A stretch of DNA of 64,000 nucleotides from Sediminibacillus dalangtanensis. GTDB lineage: Bacteria > Bacillota > Bacilli > Bacillales > Amphibacillaceae. The stretch covers positions 3,844,001 through 3,908,000 of the forward strand of contig NZ_CP046956.1 in NCBI RefSeq assembly GCF_017792025.1. Reading direction: 5' to 3'. A program made the translations under genes and the position numbers. This document shows, piece by piece, positions 1 to 8,686 of this stretch (position 1 is its first letter; every line of letters begins with the position of its first letter). Under the pieces are notes generated by a model. That model did not search any database. It was not told the origin of the DNA and was given only the letters and a program-made list of their open reading frames with translations.

Positions 1-386
1 ATAAAGATTGTCGCTATCGCTGCAACCGTACGGGCAGAGCTGGAATAAAACCGGTCCCCGATAAAATCGGGCACAGTGAATTTTCCGAACTTCCTTAAGT
101 ATGGTGCCAATAATAAGGCTAAAAGAACATATCCGCCAGTCCAGCCCATCAAGTAGATGGTCCCGTCATATCCTAAAAACGCAACAAGTCCCGCCATGGA
201 AATAAACGAGGCAGCGGACATCCAATCCGCAGCAATCGCGGCTCCGTTCGCGACCGTCGGAACATTTTGTCCAGCCACATAAAAGCTGGACGTATCCTTT
301 ACCCTCGACCACCAGCCAATCCCTGTATAGAGACCAAATGTTATCAGCACCATGATGATGGTAATTGCTTCTACACTCAATGCCAT
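1..386 (-). CDS. Sodium/solute symporter (SSS family), N-terminal part, cut by window edge
   Basis: The gene starts at an ATG at 386 behind an AGGGAGGG ribosome binding site and runs off the left edge, so only about 128 N-terminal residues are visible. They form hydrophobic helices with motifs typical of the SSS family: a first helix ending in YTGIGWWSR, then SSFYVAGQNVPTVANGAA and the segment ADWMSAASFISMAGL. The family imports organic acids or similar solutes with sodium. The DUF4212 gene directly upstream is the usual small partner of the VC_2705-type symporter branch, so the two probably form one transporter. The substrate cannot be told from this fragment. Confidence 0.85.
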   Translation of the reverse strand, partial: MALSVEAITIIMVLITFGLYTGIGWWSRVKDTSSFYVAGQNVPTVANGAAIAADWMSAASFISMAGLVAFLGYDGTIYLMGWTGGYVLLALLLAPYLRKFGKFTVPDFIGDRFYSSSARTVAAIATIF

Positions 387-410
387 CCCTCCCTGCGAAT
401 TTATTCCTTT

Positions 411-695
411 TTATTGATCCTTCTTTTCAGCATACTCTCGGTCCAATTTGTCCATTCTGATGGCATAGCTTAATATTAACAGGATAAAAACCAGGATAGC
501 GCCCTGCTGTGCAATCCAGAATGACAACGTTACCCCGAAAAAGGGAACTTCATTTAAAGGAGCGGCAAAAAGCACACCTCCACCTAACCCAACAAGAAAC
601 CAAATTACTAGTAAAAACGAAATAAGCTTGATGTTTTTCTTCCAGTACCAACTCTGTTTGTCATCAAGTGTTTGTACTCTTTCTGGTTCTCCCAT
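411..695 (-). CDS. DUF4212 small subunit of a sodium/solute symporter
   Basis: A 94-residue membrane protein with two helices. The family signature is visible: a YWKKNIKLI start to helix 1, then the FWIAQQGAILVFILLILSY segment, ending in a basic MDKLDREYAEKKD tail. Proteins of this DUF4212 type (putative solute:sodium symporter small subunit) are encoded just before SSS symporters, and the symporter follows here 24 bases later on the same strand. I start at the internal ATG (695) because AAAGGAGG lies at the right distance before it. The in-frame ATG eight codons earlier has no such site. Confidence 0.85.
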   Translation of the reverse strand: MGEPERVQTLDDKQSWYWKKNIKLISFLLVIWFLVGLGGGVLFAAPLNEVPFFGVTLSFWIAQQGAILVFILLILSYAIRMDKLDREYAEKKDQ

Positions 696-719
696 TGTCC
701 AGCCTCCTTTGATTTTCAT

Positions 720-1559
720 TAACCATCAAGCCAATGGCTTACTGTCCAATAGATTATGCCTCTTCTTTTTAAAGCGCTTTCATATTTATGAAATAAATCA
801 CCCCCTTGTCGGAAGCCATGATTCTTTGCAGCTTCTGTATATTTATATGAGACAATCCCGCTTTTATTTTAGATATTAAAAATTTTAGCCAATTGTGGTA
901 GTAGGGACTTTCCGTAAACGGCGGAAGCAATACGGTGCACAAAAAGTTTTGCTGGCGCTATCCTACTTTTAGGCACTTTAGCTTGATCTAGAGGGACGGG
1001 AATCCGGGTTTAAACCCATTGATTCCAACCCGCGAATGTCGAAACGGAGAAGCAATGGACCTAACATTGATTGTTTCCAAATGTAAGATGGTCTGGGGTT
1101 ATTGTGTGGGTATCTTTAAACTTTTTATTAAAGACTTCTTCCTGCCTAACTATTCAATGAAGATATCTAGACCTTATAACTAAGCACAAAAAAGATCTTG
1201 CGAGAGCGGTGGAAGCGGCATTCCAGATTGGGATTTCGGCTGGAACATTTAACATAGTGAGAACTAGGTTAATATTTCGACAGCCAAGCTAATTCTCCTC
1301 CCTTTCCTTAAAATTACCGCTTATATTTTTGCAATTTGTTCAGCAAGGTGATCGCTTCTTCATTCTTCTGGATGGATACAACGAATTAACCTGGGCGCAA
1401 TTAAATATTTGAACAATTACCTTGCTTGGTTTTAAGGGAATTTAATACAGTATATGGAAACGTATGATACACTAAGGTTACTCAGATACACAACATAAAC
1501 ATTCCTTTTATCAGCTGATGAGCAAAAGACTTATAGAATAATTGATAGGGAGGGGTCCG
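720..1559. other. Long intergenic stretch with decayed coding remnants
   Basis: No intact gene was found over about 840 bases. A short coding-like relic is listed separately at 1181-1290. On the minus strand around 880-1020 a frame of about 47 codons is open but has no start site and matches nothing I recognise. A region of gene decay is the best description. Confidence 0.5.
1181..1290 (+). pseudogene. Fragment resembling the C-terminal part of a NAD(P)-dependent epimerase/dehydratase
   Basis: One frame reads DLARAVEAAFQIGISAGTFN, the pattern seen in extended short-chain dehydrogenases where a D-L-A-R/x-A helix is followed by a turn and a GTFNI strand. There is no start codon, no ribosome binding site and no upstream Rossmann motif, so this would be a leftover of a deleted gene. 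The assignment rests on this short motif only. Confidence 0.3.
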
Positions 1560-1763
1560 ATGGAAGTCTTGATTTTTGTACTTCCGATTATTTCAATTTT
1601 GATTGGACTGTACTTTATAACATTAGGACTATGGGAATTAAGAGAGGGCACAAATAGGAAACAATACGTAAAGTATATGTTCACCGGCTTATTTTTGCTG
1701 GTTATTTTAACTCCGATGATTTGGGTTTTTGGAAATAGTTTTTTATTTACCCTAATGAGTTAA
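1560..1763 (+). CDS. Small two-helix membrane protein
   Basis: A 67-residue protein with two hydrophobic segments (about residues 2-24 and 40-63) separated by a charged loop with RKQYVK. The start chosen is the ATG at 1560, seven bases after GGGAGGGG. The longer in-frame reading begins at a TTG that overlaps the ribosome binding site and is unlikely. I do not recognise a family. It stands alone between two gene-poor stretches. Confidence 0.6.
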   Translation: MEVLIFVLPIISILIGLYFITLGLWELREGTNRKQYVKYMFTGLFLLVILTPMIWVFGNSFLFTLMS

Positions 1764-1965
1764 GTATGAGGAAAATGGACTCAAAGCATTTAATCACCTT
1801 GGTTTAATACGATATCATTAAAAAATGTGGCCGTTACAAAAGCATGGTCATCAAAGCAAAAACCGAGCAAACTGGAAATGTCAAATCATATTCGTTCGAT
1901 TTTTACTTGTCTGTTCAATAAACTTCCTTTTATCCTGTTGTTTGATGCGTGCTTCGTATCGCTAC

Positions 1966-2079
1966 GGCAAGATACTACGCGTTCCACGGGCACGGCTTCA
2001 ACTTCCTCAGAAAGCACCAACTGCTTTCTTGCGGGATTTTCAGCTCAGAGCTATTCCCGTAGGAGTCTCCGTATCTTGC
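1966..2079 (+). repeat. Intergenic palindromic repeat, copy A
   Basis: A 114-base unit whose ends are complementary (GGCAAGATAC at the left, GTATCTTGC at the right) and which holds an inner AAAGC/GCTTT hairpin. It matches the reverse complement of 2337-2450 over its whole length, with shared blocks such as CGGGCACGGCTTCA and AGGAGTCT. Elements of this look are scattered between genes in Bacillaceae. Short frames that cross it are chance. Confidence 0.75.
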
Positions 2080-2336
2080 TTTCGCTAGGTTTTCGTGGTC
2101 TGATTTCTACATGATCTAGACAAAATGAGTAGAACCGTATTCTTCTATCTGTGTTAGATTTTTAAACAGTGACGAAGAAGAAAAATAAGCAGGAACTCTT
2201 CAGAAATTGGAGGGTGCAGATCAACAGCATAGTAAGGAAAATACCATTAGTTCCCATGCAGTTCAGCTTTCTATCCGAAGCAGCAATAGACAAGGCGGAA
2301 ATCACACCAGAAGAGAAACCATCTTCATTCCACGGA

Positions 2337-2450
2337 GGCAAGGTGCGCAGACTCCTGCGGGATGAGCGCGAGCTGAAGATCCACTTGGCAAAGCGGTATT
2401 CTTTGCCAAGTTAGCTGAAGCCGTGCCCGCGGAAAGCGAAGTACCTTGCC
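2337..2450 (-). repeat. Intergenic palindromic repeat, copy B (inverted)
   Basis: The second copy of the 114-base unit, opposite in orientation to 1966-2079. Ends are again complementary (GGCAAGG and CCTTGCC) and the centre has the CTTGGCAAAG/CTTTGCCAAG hairpin. The rest of the interval 1764-2506 holds no gene I can support. Confidence 0.75.
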
Positions 2451-2506
2451 GGAGTGGAACACGATTCATAAAAGAAGGCTAATATACATCAGGAATGGGC
2501 GGATGT

Positions 2507-2674
2507 TCATAAAGGTGACTGATTCTTTCCCTCACGATCATATACTACCGTTAAGACAAAAAAATAGCCATAACCAATATACTTAATCGCCTTGGAGAAT
2601 ACGCTGGAGCGATGCAGGATAACAGCAACCGCGACTAATAAAGGAATTAAAAGATAATAGTCGCTTACCTCCAC
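2507..2674 (-). CDS. Short membrane protein of 55 residues, second gene of a pair
   Basis: This small gene starts at a GTG four bases after the stop of the gene at 2680-2931, and the AGAGGTG that ends that gene serves as its ribosome binding site. The product has one hydrophobic segment near its N-terminus (YYLLIPLLVAVAVILH) and a short second one (YGYFFVLTVV). The tight spacing and readable start argue that it is real and cotranscribed. No family is recognised. Confidence 0.5.
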   Translation of the reverse strand: MEVSDYYLLIPLLVAVAVILHRSSVFSKAIKYIGYGYFFVLTVVYDREGKNQSPL

Positions 2675-2679
2675 TTTTT

Positions 2680-2931
2680 TCACCTCTTCTTAAGTTGTTT
2701 GATATGAAGATATATTCCGAGTAACACAGTGGCTCCGATAGATACGGATACAGAAACTTGTAAGACCTCCACAATGTATTCAAATACTGTTTTTTCTTGA
2801 AAGGTCCGTGTATTACCGTTAACAAATACCTCCGTTTGTGAAACAAACAATATACTGTAATAAACTCCTCCAATAAAGCCATATATCAATGCTTTCACTA
2901 GTTTGACTTCGTTTTCCTTTAAAAAATTCAT
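2680..2931 (-). CDS. Small membrane protein with two helices
   Basis: An 83-residue protein starting at 2931 after GGGGAGAGAAAG. Helix 1 is about residues 12-30 (ALIYGFIGGVYYSILFV) and helix 2 about 57-77 (VSVSIGATVLLGIYLHI), with a loop between that probably faces outside, followed by a basic KQLKKR tail. It is followed without a gap by the 55-residue membrane protein. Function unknown. A paired small transporter or a membrane-stress protein are both possible. Confidence 0.6.
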   Translation of the reverse strand: MNFLKENEVKLVKALIYGFIGGVYYSILFVSQTEVFVNGNTRTFQEKTVFEYIVEVLQVSVSVSIGATVLLGIYLHIKQLKKR

Positions 2932-3047
2932 TTCTTTCTCTCTCCCCAAAAAAGCCCATAGTCCTCTTATGCTGATCAAGAAGTCTCCTGAACCTGGATT
3001 TCTCTATTAACCTTCAACAACAAACTAATCAACCAATAACTGGTGAA

Positions 3048-3737
3048 CTAGTTATGAATTTTCATGATTCGAATCAGCCGTTTAACTTCTTCAGCATCCC
3101 CTGGTTCGACATATACTTCCTCAGCGTCTTCGATAATTCCCTCTGTGTATTCCTGCATGAAATTTTCATCAACTTCGGCGTTACCATCCCAGCGCAAAGG
3201 AACGTTATATACGTTGATTGTTCCGTCACCGTTGCTGCTATATGTAACAGAGCCATCCACTAACCGGGAACCTGCTAATTGGATGACATCCTCCGGATAA
3301 ACAGCGCTCGTCTCATCGTCGGGATTGATCAATTCGCCGGCTGATATTCGATGAACGTTCAGTTCCTCTATTTCTTGATTTGGTCCAAGCTGAAGCCAAA
3401 CCCGCGCGTATTCAATTTCTTCAGCAGAATACTCCGCCAATGGGTCGTTATTTTCTTCACTTTCTGATGTATTAGAGGAATTTCCATTGCTTGCTTCCTC
3501 CGAATTTGAAGAAGTGTCATTCGAATCCTCCGGCGTCGTTTCATCTGATTCTGTTGAGGAATCTAAAACATTCCCCTCTTCTTTCGGCTCGTCCGCTTTT
3601 TCTTCCGATTCACTAGCGGATTCATTTTCAGAAGTGTCTGTTTCTGATTGTTCATTTGAACTGCCACACCCAATGAGCAACAGAACAAGCCCTAGTAAGG
3701 CAAGACTGCAGCAAGTAATCTTTAATCGTTTTCTCAT
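3048..3737 (-). CDS. Secreted lipoprotein with acidic Ser/Glu-rich linker
   Basis: A 229-residue protein with a type II signal peptide: basic start MRKRLK, a hydrophobic core and the lipobox LIGC at residues 21-24, so it should be lipid-anchored outside the membrane. Residues 25-100 are a low-complexity Ser/Glu/Asp/Asn spacer. The folded C-terminal part has the motif DDETSAVYPEDVIQLAGSRL and a beta-rich stretch with YNVPLRWDGN. Similar unnamed lipoproteins occur in halotolerant Bacillaceae. The ATG at 3737 follows GGAAAGGATTG, and the longer reading frame lacks a site. Confidence 0.8.
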   Translation of the reverse strand: MRKRLKITCCSLALLGLVLLLIGCGSSNEQSETDTSENESASESEEKADEPKEEGNVLDSSTESDETTPEDSNDTSSNSEEASNGNSSNTSESEENNDPLAEYSAEEIEYARVWLQLGPNQEIEELNVHRISAGELINPDDETSAVYPEDVIQLAGSRLVDGSVTYSSNGDGTINVYNVPLRWDGNAEVDENFMQEYTEGIIEDAEEVYVEPGDAEEVKRLIRIMKIHN

Positions 3738-4223
3738 TCCATCAATCCTTTCCTGTACTAACAATCTAGTGTACCCGATTCGGTTGTCAACGGACGAAAG
3801 AAGCCTGCCCTAACACCCACACAAAAACTTTCCGGTTACTAAAAAATACGATTTACCTAGACTCTAACATTATATACCAATGTTTTTTTCAATCAAAGAA
3901 CATTCAAGGTGGTTAATGGTTGTCGAATTTGGATATGCCACTTAAGGTGCTGTCGGGTCAGTTGTCACTACAATTCTCGGAATTCTTTCAGCACCCTCTT
4001 TGACCACCTTATCTGGCATGATTATGTGGGCACTAGGAATTAAATAAAAGAGACCCTTTAAGGATCTCTCTTAGTTTTTAGGCGAGGTGATACTTTTTCC
4101 ATCTCTACCAGTATCCAAGTTCTAAAGGAGGATAACTAAATACTGGTTAAATATGCATACCTTGTCCTCTTTATTTTTAGTGGATTAGCTTATGTTAGTA
4201 TATAAGTACTTGGAGGTTTTTCT
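3738..4223. other. Intergenic region with a probable C-terminal transporter remnant and a hairpin
   Basis: Around 3920-4045 on the plus strand one frame reads GSVVTTILGILSAPSLTTLS and ends at a stop, like the last helix of a permease, but it is cut by an in-frame stop upstream and has no start. At about 4048-4070 AGAGACC pairs with GGATCTCT, a weak terminator-like hairpin. A good AAAGGAGG at 4123-4131 precedes only a 20-codon frame without a normal start codon, so I do not call a gene there. Confidence 0.35.
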
Positions 4224-4622
4224 ATGGGAAAGTATGTACTCATAAAAAACAAAAAATCATTACACCTTAATTCTTGGTTTGGCTATGTGTTGATTGCAGC
4301 TAGCATAGCAGGTTATTTTGGATACTACCTTCCAAACGATGATGCGTTTATATGGCAGTGGATAATATTAGCATTAGCAGGTATTTTATTCTTAAGTTAT
4401 AAAAATACCAAACTAGAAAAAAATAAACTTAGAACAGTGGTTTTAGACGTACTATACATGACAGTTTTGCCCTTCATAGCGAGCATACCTTGGCCAAGGG
4501 GTTTATCAATACTTTTGATGATTTTTGTGGCAGGTCTCTTAGTACCTGTATTAATGCACCTTGCATTTCAACCTTGGTCAAAAAATGAGGTGGTTTTAAT
4601 TTCGGATTTGTTTCGCGATTGA
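4224..4622 (+). CDS. Four-helix membrane protein of unknown function
   Basis: A 132-residue protein starting at an ATG eight bases after TTGGAGG. Hydrophobic segments lie at about residues 19-37, 45-59, 72-88 and 94-114, with a soluble C-terminal tail of about 18 residues that contains a conserved-looking QPWSK. I recognise no family motif. Flanks are a gene-poor stretch on the left and a convergent cell-wall gene on the right. Confidence 0.65.
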   Translation: MGKYVLIKNKKSLHLNSWFGYVLIAASIAGYFGYYLPNDDAFIWQWIILALAGILFLSYKNTKLEKNKLRTVVLDVLYMTVLPFIASIPWPRGLSILLMIFVAGLLVPVLMHLAFQPWSKNEVVLISDLFRD

Positions 4623-4832
4623 ACAACCCAACAATGAATCTCTTAGGAATACAGCAAAAAAATAAATCACTTCACTAATGCTATAGTCTGCTAAGAATCC
4701 ACAACAAAAAATATCTTTTCCTTGTTTGTTTAATTATTTTTTCCTATGTTTATGTGGAAAGTCTTAATCGATTAGTAGTTAACGCTTATGAAAAAATACC
4801 TTTGTGGAATTCCAGCCGTTCTTTAAGAATCT

Positions 4833-4871
4833 AAAAACCAGCCCCCTCCTTCTCGAGAAAGGGACTGGCTT
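4833..4871 (-). terminator. Rho-independent terminator of the LysM-3D gene
   Basis: On the minus strand AGCCAGTCCC and GGGGGCTGG form a stem followed by TTTTTA, just beyond the stop of the gene at 4889-5404. Confidence 0.8.
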
Positions 4872-4888
4872 GATGGACCAAAACTATT

Positions 4889-5404
4889 TTAATACAAAAC
4901 TTTTAATTCCTTGACGCCAAACTCTAGTGCATCATCCAGATCCTCCATATAAACATCCATCCGCCCTTTGGTGATGGCACTTCCCCTGTCTTCACAAGTG
5001 AATGTTTTATCAAAGTATGGAATGTAGACTTCTGTCCCAAAGGAGAAGGATGGTGGACAGGCGATCGTTTCTCCTTCTTGCACTTCGGTCCCTGATGCTG
5101 TAATGCCGTAGCCGGGGTCTCCTGGTTGTTTTCCAGTTGATTCATAGCCTGCCGTATAAGCAGATACTCTAAACGTTTCTCCCTTTGCATCCGGTATGGT
5201 GATCGTCTGGCCGGCAAAGATGACATCCGGGTTGGTGATGGAGGAGTTATACTCCAGCAAGGAATCGATACTTACGTTATGTTCCATTGAAATTTCCGAT
5301 AGTACGTCGCCTGATTCAACCGTATACTTGCTGCTTGCAGCTACTTCGCCTGCAAAAACGATTAATCCTAAAATTAGTAATGTGATTAGTGTTAAGTATT
5401 TGAT
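4889..5404 (-). CDS. LysM and 3D domain cell-wall protein, apparent ATC start
   Basis: A 171-residue exported protein: signal peptide (hydrophobic LTLITLLILGLIVFAG then EVAAS), one LysM domain (about residues 24-70, with YTVESGDVLSEI, IDSLLEYN and IFAGQTITIP) and a C-terminal 3D domain (about 76-170) that shows the conserved acidic residues in CEDRGSAITKGRMDVYM. The 3D domain of Bacillus stationary-phase secreted proteins is related to the lytic transglycosylase fold, and LysM binds peptidoglycan. AGGAGG lies eight bases before the codon ATC (5404), exactly where a start belongs, while the first in-frame ATG is inside the LysM domain. I therefore extend to the ATC. It may be a rare start codon or a mutated ATG that has weakened the gene. 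Confidence 0.75.
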   Translation of the reverse strand: MKYLTLITLLILGLIVFAGEVAASSKYTVESGDVLSEISMEHNVSIDSLLEYNSSITNPDVIFAGQTITIPDAKGETFRVSAYTAGYESTGKQPGDPGYGITASGTEVQEGETIACPPSFSFGTEVYIPYFDKTFTCEDRGSAITKGRMDVYMEDLDDALEFGVKELKVLY

Positions 5405-5616
5405 AGTGATTACCTCCTATGTTTTATCTGCTATAGATATCGAATAGGAGGCTGTCTCTTTTGGACGTTTTAATAGAATTGCAATATAGATGTAAAGAGA
5501 AACGCAATAAAAATTATTGCCTTCTTTCCCTTTTATAGTTAACTCTTGGAGTTATCTAATATGATAAAATAACCTTAAGAATAATATTTTTTCTTACGAT
5601 TTTAAGGAGGAAAGGT

Positions 5617-6013
5617 ATGTTCAAGAAAAAAATTAAAGCAGGTATAATCAACATCAATCTTTTGTACCTTGGTTATTGCAACATATCTAGAACTTAACAG
5701 TTATCCGGATGAGACTTTTCCTTTTTATTTTTGGCTATTCTTTATTGCAATGTTTATTTTTCCAGCTATATTGATATTTGGATTATTACTATCATCTATT
5801 TGGGATAAAATCTCTGACAAGTATAATGTTAATCACATAATTAGTTTGTTGTTTTACACTTTTTCCGCACTTATGATAGCCACCATTGCAGGTTTTTTTA
5901 TAGATTCGGAACTCTTTTTGATTATCTTGAGTCCATTATTTTTCATTTTTACCATTCTTTGTGCTGTTACGTTTTGGTTTACTTTGCTTTGGTTGGTTGA
6001 GAAATCCCATTGA
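5617..6013 (+). pseudogene. Membrane protein gene with a frameshift near its start
   Basis: AAGGAGG precedes an ATG at 5617 that opens MFKKKIKAGIININLLY. That frame closes at 5694. The long frame (5669-6013) continues the protein logically as LVIATYLELNSYPDETFPFY, followed by four hydrophobic helices, but has no ribosome binding site of its own. The two parts join if one base is removed near 5660-5669. Either the gene is broken by a one-base insertion, or there is a sequencing error, or a shorter product starts at the TTG at 5669. I do not recognise the family. Confidence 0.6.
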
Positions 6014-6021
6014 ATACTTTA

Positions 6022-7095
6022 TTAATATGAAACCAACTCCACCGTTATCTCCGTTCCCTCTCCGGGCTCACTAGCAACGTGAATCTGTCCGTTGTGCAAT
6101 TCAATGATTTTTTTGACAATCGACAAACCAAGGCCGCTTCCTCCTGCATTACGGTTTCTCGCCTTATCGGCTTTATAGAATCGCTCGAACAGATGCATCA
6201 AGGTATCCTTCTCCATCCCGATTCCTGTGTCCGAAATCCTCACCTCTACTCTGTTATCAGAGATGTTGTTCGCCTGCACCTCGATGGTTCCGCCAGTAGG
6301 GGTGAATTTAATACTGTTATGCAGAAGATTTGTCCATACTTGGTCCATCAACTCCTCATCCGCCCTGAGCGTTACGTTATCAAGAGAAACGTCCATGGTG
6401 ATTTCTTTTTCGACCCACTGTGGTTCATTAGCAAGAATAATACACCGCAGCTGATGATCCAGCCGGTATTCCTTTCGTTCAAGAGCTAAATGCTCGGACT
6501 CCAAAGAGGTGAGCTTCAATAAATTTTCACTCAGTTTGGACAGCCTATAGCTTTCCGTCTCAATAATTTGCAGGTAATGGTCGCGTTCTTCCTGGCTTAA
6601 GTTTTTATTTTTCAACGCATGGGCAAATCCACTTATGGACGTCAAAGGGGACTGGATTTCATGGGAGACATTGGAGATGAATTCCTGGCGCATTTCCTCC
6701 ATTTCCCCGAGTTTATCTGCCATATGGCTGATGCTTTCGACGATTCTGGAGTATGGATGATCGCCCTTGTCCTGAAATTGTGTTTGGTAAAAGGAAAGGT
6801 CGATCTTGAAATTTCCTTCCGCCATCATCTTCATTGCCTGAATAATCGGATGCAAGAATTTCTCCTGGTTTTTCCGCATCCATTTCGTTCGACTGAAAAT
6901 ATGCATAGCAAACCCAAACAACAAAAAACCGAGGATCGAATTGATCAACTGCTTGGTAAGGCCATGTGGATGATACCCTATCATGTCATACAGTGGAGAG
7001 GTCAACCAATAGGCACAGGACCACCCGATCAACAAAGCAGCAGTGACAGCCAAAATTGGCAGAATCCTTCGTTTGATGAATTCTGATCGCTTCAC
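6022..7095 (-). CDS. Sensor histidine kinase, partner of the adjacent response regulator
   Basis: A 357-residue membrane kinase. Two transmembrane helices (about 12-33 and 49-67) enclose a very short outside loop, so it probably senses within the membrane, as cell-envelope kinases do. A HAMP-like linker (75-130) leads to the HisKA domain with the phospho-accepting histidine at 145 (SNVSHEIQSPLTS). The HATPase domain has the N box around 251-263 (DQVWTNLLHNSIKF), DTGIGM at 289-294 and GGSGLGLS at 318-325. The GTG start overlaps the regulator stop by four bases (GTGA), which couples their translation. The drug-exporter-type ABC operon lies upstream on the same strand and is a likely target. Confidence 0.93.
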   Translation of the reverse strand: MKRSEFIKRRILPILAVTAALLIGWSCAYWLTSPLYDMIGYHPHGLTKQLINSILGFLLFGFAMHIFSRTKWMRKNQEKFLHPIIQAMKMMAEGNFKIDLSFYQTQFQDKGDHPYSRIVESISHMADKLGEMEEMRQEFISNVSHEIQSPLTSISGFAHALKNKNLSQEERDHYLQIIETESYRLSKLSENLLKLTSLESEHLALERKEYRLDHQLRCIILANEPQWVEKEITMDVSLDNVTLRADEELMDQVWTNLLHNSIKFTPTGGTIEVQANNISDNRVEVRISDTGIGMEKDTLMHLFERFYKADKARNRNAGGSGLGLSIVKKIIELHNGQIHVASEPGEGTEITVELVSY

Positions 7096-7772
7096 TGCTT
7101 CACCTCCAATCGGTATCCGAGTCCGCGGACAGTCGCGATTTTAAACGGACAATCGTCTTGAGAAAATCGCTGCCGCAACCGTTTGATATGGACGTCCACC
7201 GTACGTTCATCACCTTCGTAATCAAATCCCCAAATGTCTTCGATCAATTGTTCCCTGGAGAACGTCTTTTGAGGCTGTGCCGCAAGCTTGAACAGCAATT
7301 CAAATTCTTTCGGGGGCAAGTATATTTCCTCTCTGTCGATAAACACTTTATAAGCAGCACGATCAATAAGGACATTGCCTATTTCCATTTGATTCGATAT
7401 GGTCACCTGATAACGTTTAAGCAGTGCTTTCACCCGTGCCTCCAGTTCAGCAGGAGCGAATGGTTTTACCAAATAATCATCTGCGCCAAGGTCGAAGCCC
7501 TTCACTTTTTGGGCTGTTTCGCCTTTCGCCGTCAACATCAAAACCGGCAGCGTGGCGGAATAGTAGCTGCGCACTTCCCGGCAAAAAGCCCAACCATCCA
7601 TATTCGGCATCATAATATCGAGGATGATCAAATCTATTTTTTCCTTTTCAAGTACGGAAAGGGCTGCTTCTCCGTCTGCCGCCTCTACAATCGTTAATCC
7701 TTCTTTGGATAAAATCAACCGAACCAATTCCCGGATGTTGGGATCATCATCTACAATCAATATTTTAGCCAT
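7092..7772 (-). CDS. OmpR/PhoB-family response regulator
   Basis: A 226-residue two-domain regulator. The receiver domain has the acidic pocket DDD at residues 8-10, the phosphorylated aspartate at 52 (LIILDIMMPNMDGW), a conserved LTAK and the lysine of DYLVKPFAP. The C-terminal winged-helix domain shows LPPKEFELL and the GDERTVDVHIKRLRQRF recognition region, ending in VRGLGYRLE. It should bind promoter DNA when phosphorylated by the overlapping kinase. I start at the ATG at 7772, which has AAAGGAAT at a workable distance. The earlier ATG touches that site. Confidence 0.95.
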   Translation of the reverse strand: MAKILIVDDDPNIRELVRLILSKEGLTIVEAADGEAALSVLEKEKIDLIILDIMMPNMDGWAFCREVRSYYSATLPVLMLTAKGETAQKVKGFDLGADDYLVKPFAPAELEARVKALLKRYQVTISNQMEIGNVLIDRAAYKVFIDREEIYLPPKEFELLFKLAAQPQKTFSREQLIEDIWGFDYEGDERTVDVHIKRLRQRFSQDDCPFKIATVRGLGYRLEVKQ

Positions 7773-7868
7773 GCAGTTCATTCCTTTTTATCAACTAAAG
7801 GGAACCGCTGGCCTGTATTGCGATTCCCAAGTTCTTTTCCCTATTTTATATCATCACGCACGTGATCA

Positions 7869-8684
7869 CTATGCCTTGCGCATATAAGTCCGTACAGTCA
7901 ATGGTGCAAAAATGGCCACAATGATAGCTGCCCCCACCAAGGAGAGCGTAAAGTCCCAGCCGATGGACCCCGCATTGATCAAATCTCTGACCGCTGTGAC
8001 CAGATGGGAAATCGGGTTGATTTTTACAAACCACTGCAGCCAATCCGGCATCGTTTCAGCCGGCACAAACGCATTGGAAAGAAACGTCAGCGGAAACAAT
8101 ACAATCATCGAAATGCCTTGGACACTGGAAGCCGTCCGTGCAATCACGCCGAAAAAGGCAAAAATCCAGCTAATCGCCCAAGCACAGCCAATCACGAGGA
8201 GCGCTGCAATCAAGACATACCCTAATCCACCTTCAGGACGGAGTCCCATGACATATCCCATGGTAAAGGTGAGCACGGTGGCAATCGTGTAGCGGATACT
8301 GTCCGCCAACAGCGCCCCGGCCAAAGGGGCAATCCGGGCAATCGGCAGGGATTTAAAACGGTCGAACACCCCCTTGTCCATATCCTCCCGCAATTGTACT
8401 CCCGTGACAATCGAAGTAGTGATCACCGTCTGTACGAGAATGCCGGGAATGATGACGGGCAAATAACTTTGCACATCGCCAGAGATAGCACCGCCGAAAA
8501 TATACGTGAACATCAAGGTGAAAATGATCGGCTGCAACGTCACATCGAACAATTGCTCCGGCGTGCGCCGTATCTTAATCAACCCTCTAATGGCCATGAT
8601 GAATGAATTTCTCACCGATTGACGGAAGCTCGTTTTGTTGCGAAGCTTCCGTTCGTGAGCAGGTTTTATTTGTGTACTATCCAT
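7869..8684 (-). CDS. ABC-2 type exporter permease (DrrB-like)
   Basis: A 271-residue integral membrane protein with about six helices and the ABC-2 permease signature in the GVFDRFKSLPIARIAPLAGA segment (about residues 108-127). The N-terminus is cytoplasmic and basic. It begins two bases after the ATPase gene, so the two make one exporter. Members of the DrrAB group export lipophilic drugs or lipids. The cargo here is unknown. A shared switch with the two-component system that follows after 87 bases is plausible. Confidence 0.9.
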   Translation of the reverse strand: MDSTQIKPAHERKLRNKTSFRQSVRNSFIMAIRGLIKIRRTPEQLFDVTLQPIIFTLMFTYIFGGAISGDVQSYLPVIIPGILVQTVITTSIVTGVQLREDMDKGVFDRFKSLPIARIAPLAGALLADSIRYTIATVLTFTMGYVMGLRPEGGLGYVLIAALLVIGCAWAISWIFAFFGVIARTASSVQGISMIVLFPLTFLSNAFVPAETMPDWLQWFVKINPISHLVTAVRDLINAGSIGWDFTLSLVGAAIIVAIFAPLTVRTYMRKA

Positions 8685-8686
8685 AT

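Noticed and set aside
1825..2114. Two overlapping plus-strand frames of 87 and 95 codons
   Set aside because: They run across the palindromic repeat, have no ribosome binding site and match no protein pattern.
2169..2414. An 81-codon plus-strand frame
   Set aside because: It also crosses a repeat copy and has only a non-ATG start without a site.
4142..4210. A 20-codon peptide behind a good AAAGGAGG
   Set aside because: It would need a CTG start and is too short to judge, although it could be a leader peptide for the gene at 4224.
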